This document shows positions 36,031-37,634 of a stretch of DNA of 37,634 bases, one piece after another. Every line of letters starts with the position of its first letter. Position 1 is the stretch's first letter. Origin of the DNA: Acidobacteriota bacterium (lineage in GTDB: Bacteria > Acidobacteriota > UBA6911 > JACQSX01); contig JACQGG010000020.1 of the NCBI GenBank assembly GCA_016199665.1, positions 1 to 37,634 on the forward strand. The letters run 5' to 3'. Made by a program: the position numbers and the translations under genes. The notes under the pieces were generated by a model that was not told where the DNA came from, searched no databases, and saw only the letters and a list, made by a program, of their open reading frames with translations.

Positions 36031-36775
36031 CCCTTGTCAGTCTGACGAAGTATTCCTGATTCCCTTCAGCGCCCAGAATCGGGCAAGGAAAGACTTGGGG
36101 ATCGACAAAGCCTGCCCGGAACCCGGCCTCGACGACACGCTGCACCACGCTTCTCCCTTCTTCCGGATTCTGGACCAGCCCGCCCCGAGCGATCCGATCC
36201 GGGGGCAACTCGAACTGCGGCTTGACCAGAAGCAGCAGCAGCGAGTCGGCTTCTCTTTTGGCCTGAAAGCCGGCGGCGATCGCGGGCACAATCCGTCGCA
36301 AGGAAATGAATGATACATCGACCGTCATCAAGAAGAAGGACCGGGGAAGGTCATCGGGATTCAAATACCGCACATTGAATTGATCGCGTAGGCTAACACG
36401 GGGGTCGGTGGCCAGACGCCAGGCAATCTGGCCGCGACCAACGTCAAATGCGTAAACATGGCAGGCGCCATTTTGCAGAAGGCAGTCCACGAATCCTCCG
36501 GTCGAAGACCCGAGGTCGACGCATACGCGGTCCCGCACCGGGATCTGGAAGAACTCCAAAGCGCGTTGGAGCTTCTCGCCGCCGCGGCTGACAAACCGGG
36601 GCGACCTGCGCACTTCAATCGCCGCTGTGGATGAGACGAGCGTCCCCGGCTTCTCAATTTTGTTGGAACCAACAAAGACGCGCCCGGCCAGAATCAGGGC
36701 GTGGGCCTTTTGACGATTTTCAGCGAATCCGCTCTCGACGAGTAACTGGTCAAGTCGAGCTTTCGATTTCGGCAT
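36011..36775 (-). CDS. tlyA: TlyA family rRNA methyltransferase/hemolysin-like protein
   Basis: 254 aa; [39 protein letters not shown] (S4 domain); [54 protein letters not shown]. Confidence 0.94.
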   Translation of the reverse strand: MPKSKARLDQLLVESGFAENRQKAHALILAGRVFVGSNKIEKPGTLVSSTAAIEVRRSPRFVSRGGEKLQRALEFFQIPVRDRVCVDLGSSTGGFVDCLLQNGACHVYAFDVGRGQIAWRLATDPRVSLRDQFNVRYLNPDDLPRSFFLMTVDVSFISLRRIVPAIAAGFQAKREADSLLLLLVKPQFELPPDRIARGGLVQNPEEGRSVVQRVVEAGFRAGFVDPQVFPCPILGAEGNQEYFVRLTRAANERK

Positions 36776-37634
36776 TCATCCAGGAAGATTTTGACGCGAT
36801 GGTAGATTCCGTCGGCATCAAGCCCATACTTGGCGTACAGCAGATCGGGCGGGCCGTGGGGAATAATGCGGTCGGGCACGGCAATGCGCAGGATCTTGAT
36901 GTCAAAGAGGCGCCGGTCGGCCAGCATTTCCAGTACGGAACTGGCAAAGCCTCCGTGCTCGCTGTGATCCTCCAGCATCACCAGCAGTCCCGTTCGCGCT
37001 GCCGCCGACAGGATCAAAGCCTCATCCAGCGGCTTCACAAAGCGCGCGTTAATAACCCCGGCTTCAACCCCGTCCTTATGCAGCATTTCGGCCGCCGTCA
37101 ATGCCGGATGGACCATGCTGCCCAGAGCGACCAGCGCCAGGTCCCGCCCCTCCCGCAACTGCTCTCCTTTGCCGATTTCCAGCGCATGGAGTTCTTCATC
37201 CAGCGTGACGCCCAAGCCACTGCCGCGCGGGTAACGAACGGCCGCAGGATGGGGACATTCAATGCAGGTCTTCAGCATATGCTGCAGTTCGTTCTCGTCC
37301 TTGGGCGCCATGACATGCATGTGAGGCAGAGTCCGCAGGTATGCCAGATCATAAATTCCATGGTGTGTTGTTCCGTCCTGCCCCACCAGGCCTGCGCGAT
37401 CCAGGGCGAAAGTGACCGGCAAATCCATCAGGCAGACGTCATGCACGATCTGATCATAGGCGCGCTGCAGGAAGGTTGAGTAAATCGCCGCCACGGGCTT
37501 GAGGCCTTCCAGAGCCATCCCGGCGCAAAACGTCACGCCGTGCTGCTCGGCGATGCCCACGTCATAGAACCGGTCCGGGAAGGCCTGCTGGAACTTGTCG
37601 AGCCCCGTCCCGTCGGGCATGGCGGCGGTGATGC
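36694..37634 (-). CDS. dxs: 1-deoxy-D-xylulose-5-phosphate synthase, C-terminal part (N-terminus beyond window)
   Basis: [116 protein letters not shown]; frame open to the window edge. Confidence 0.96.
   Translation of the reverse strand, partial: ITAAMPDGTGLDKFQQAFPDRFYDVGIAEQHGVTFCAGMALEGLKPVAAIYSTFLQRAYDQIVHDVCLMDLPVTFALDRAGLVGQDGTTHHGIYDLAYLRTLPHMHVMAPKDENELQHMLKTCIECPHPAAVRYPRGSGLGVTLDEELHALEIGKGEQLREGRDLALVALGSMVHPALTAAEMLHKDGVEAGVINARFVKPLDEALILSAAARTGLLVMLEDHSEHGGFASSVLEMLADRRLFDIKILRIAVPDRIIPHGPPDLLYAKYGLDADGIYHRVKIFLDECRNRKLDLTSYSSRADSLKIVKRPTP

Overview
The window is dominated by a long minus-strand locus (about 1-30.6 kb) whose products look like an envelope or exopolysaccharide/glycoconjugate biosynthesis system. 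It contains GT2, GT4 and GT39/ArnT-like glycosyltransferases, a Wzx/MATE-like flippase, five SDR nucleotide-sugar epimerase/dehydratase proteins, a UDP-sugar dehydrogenase, two DegT/StrS-fold enzymes, a Gfo/Idh/MocA oxidoreductase, an ATP-grasp protein, a HAD phosphatase and two B12-binding-type radical SAM enzymes. It also holds a 2008-aa membrane protein that is start/stop coupled (ATGA) to a WcaJ-N-like + coiled-coil + GT2 fusion running off the left edge. The right flank is more housekeeping: a glycine-zipper protein (-), a GntR regulator (+), an adenosine deaminase (+), a DUF885-type protein (+), tlyA (-) and dxs (-, partial at the right edge). The main points for a second look are: (1) the coupled giant membrane protein and fusion GT; (2) a radical SAM protein with a CX7CX2C cluster motif; (3) a DegT-fold protein with His in place of the PLP lysine; (4) a double-GT2 protein with an apparently degenerate second domain; (5) a 305-bp element with 25-bp terminal inverted repeats and internal 49-bp repeats that supplies the 3' end of tlyA; (6) a second repeat/hairpin element flanked by 18-bp direct repeats at 30.75-30.9 kb; (7) a C10 tract in the first codons of the ATP-grasp gene. 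Function names rest on motif recognition by eye; no database search was run. GC-rich composition and gene style suggest an Acidobacteria-like source, but this is only an impression.
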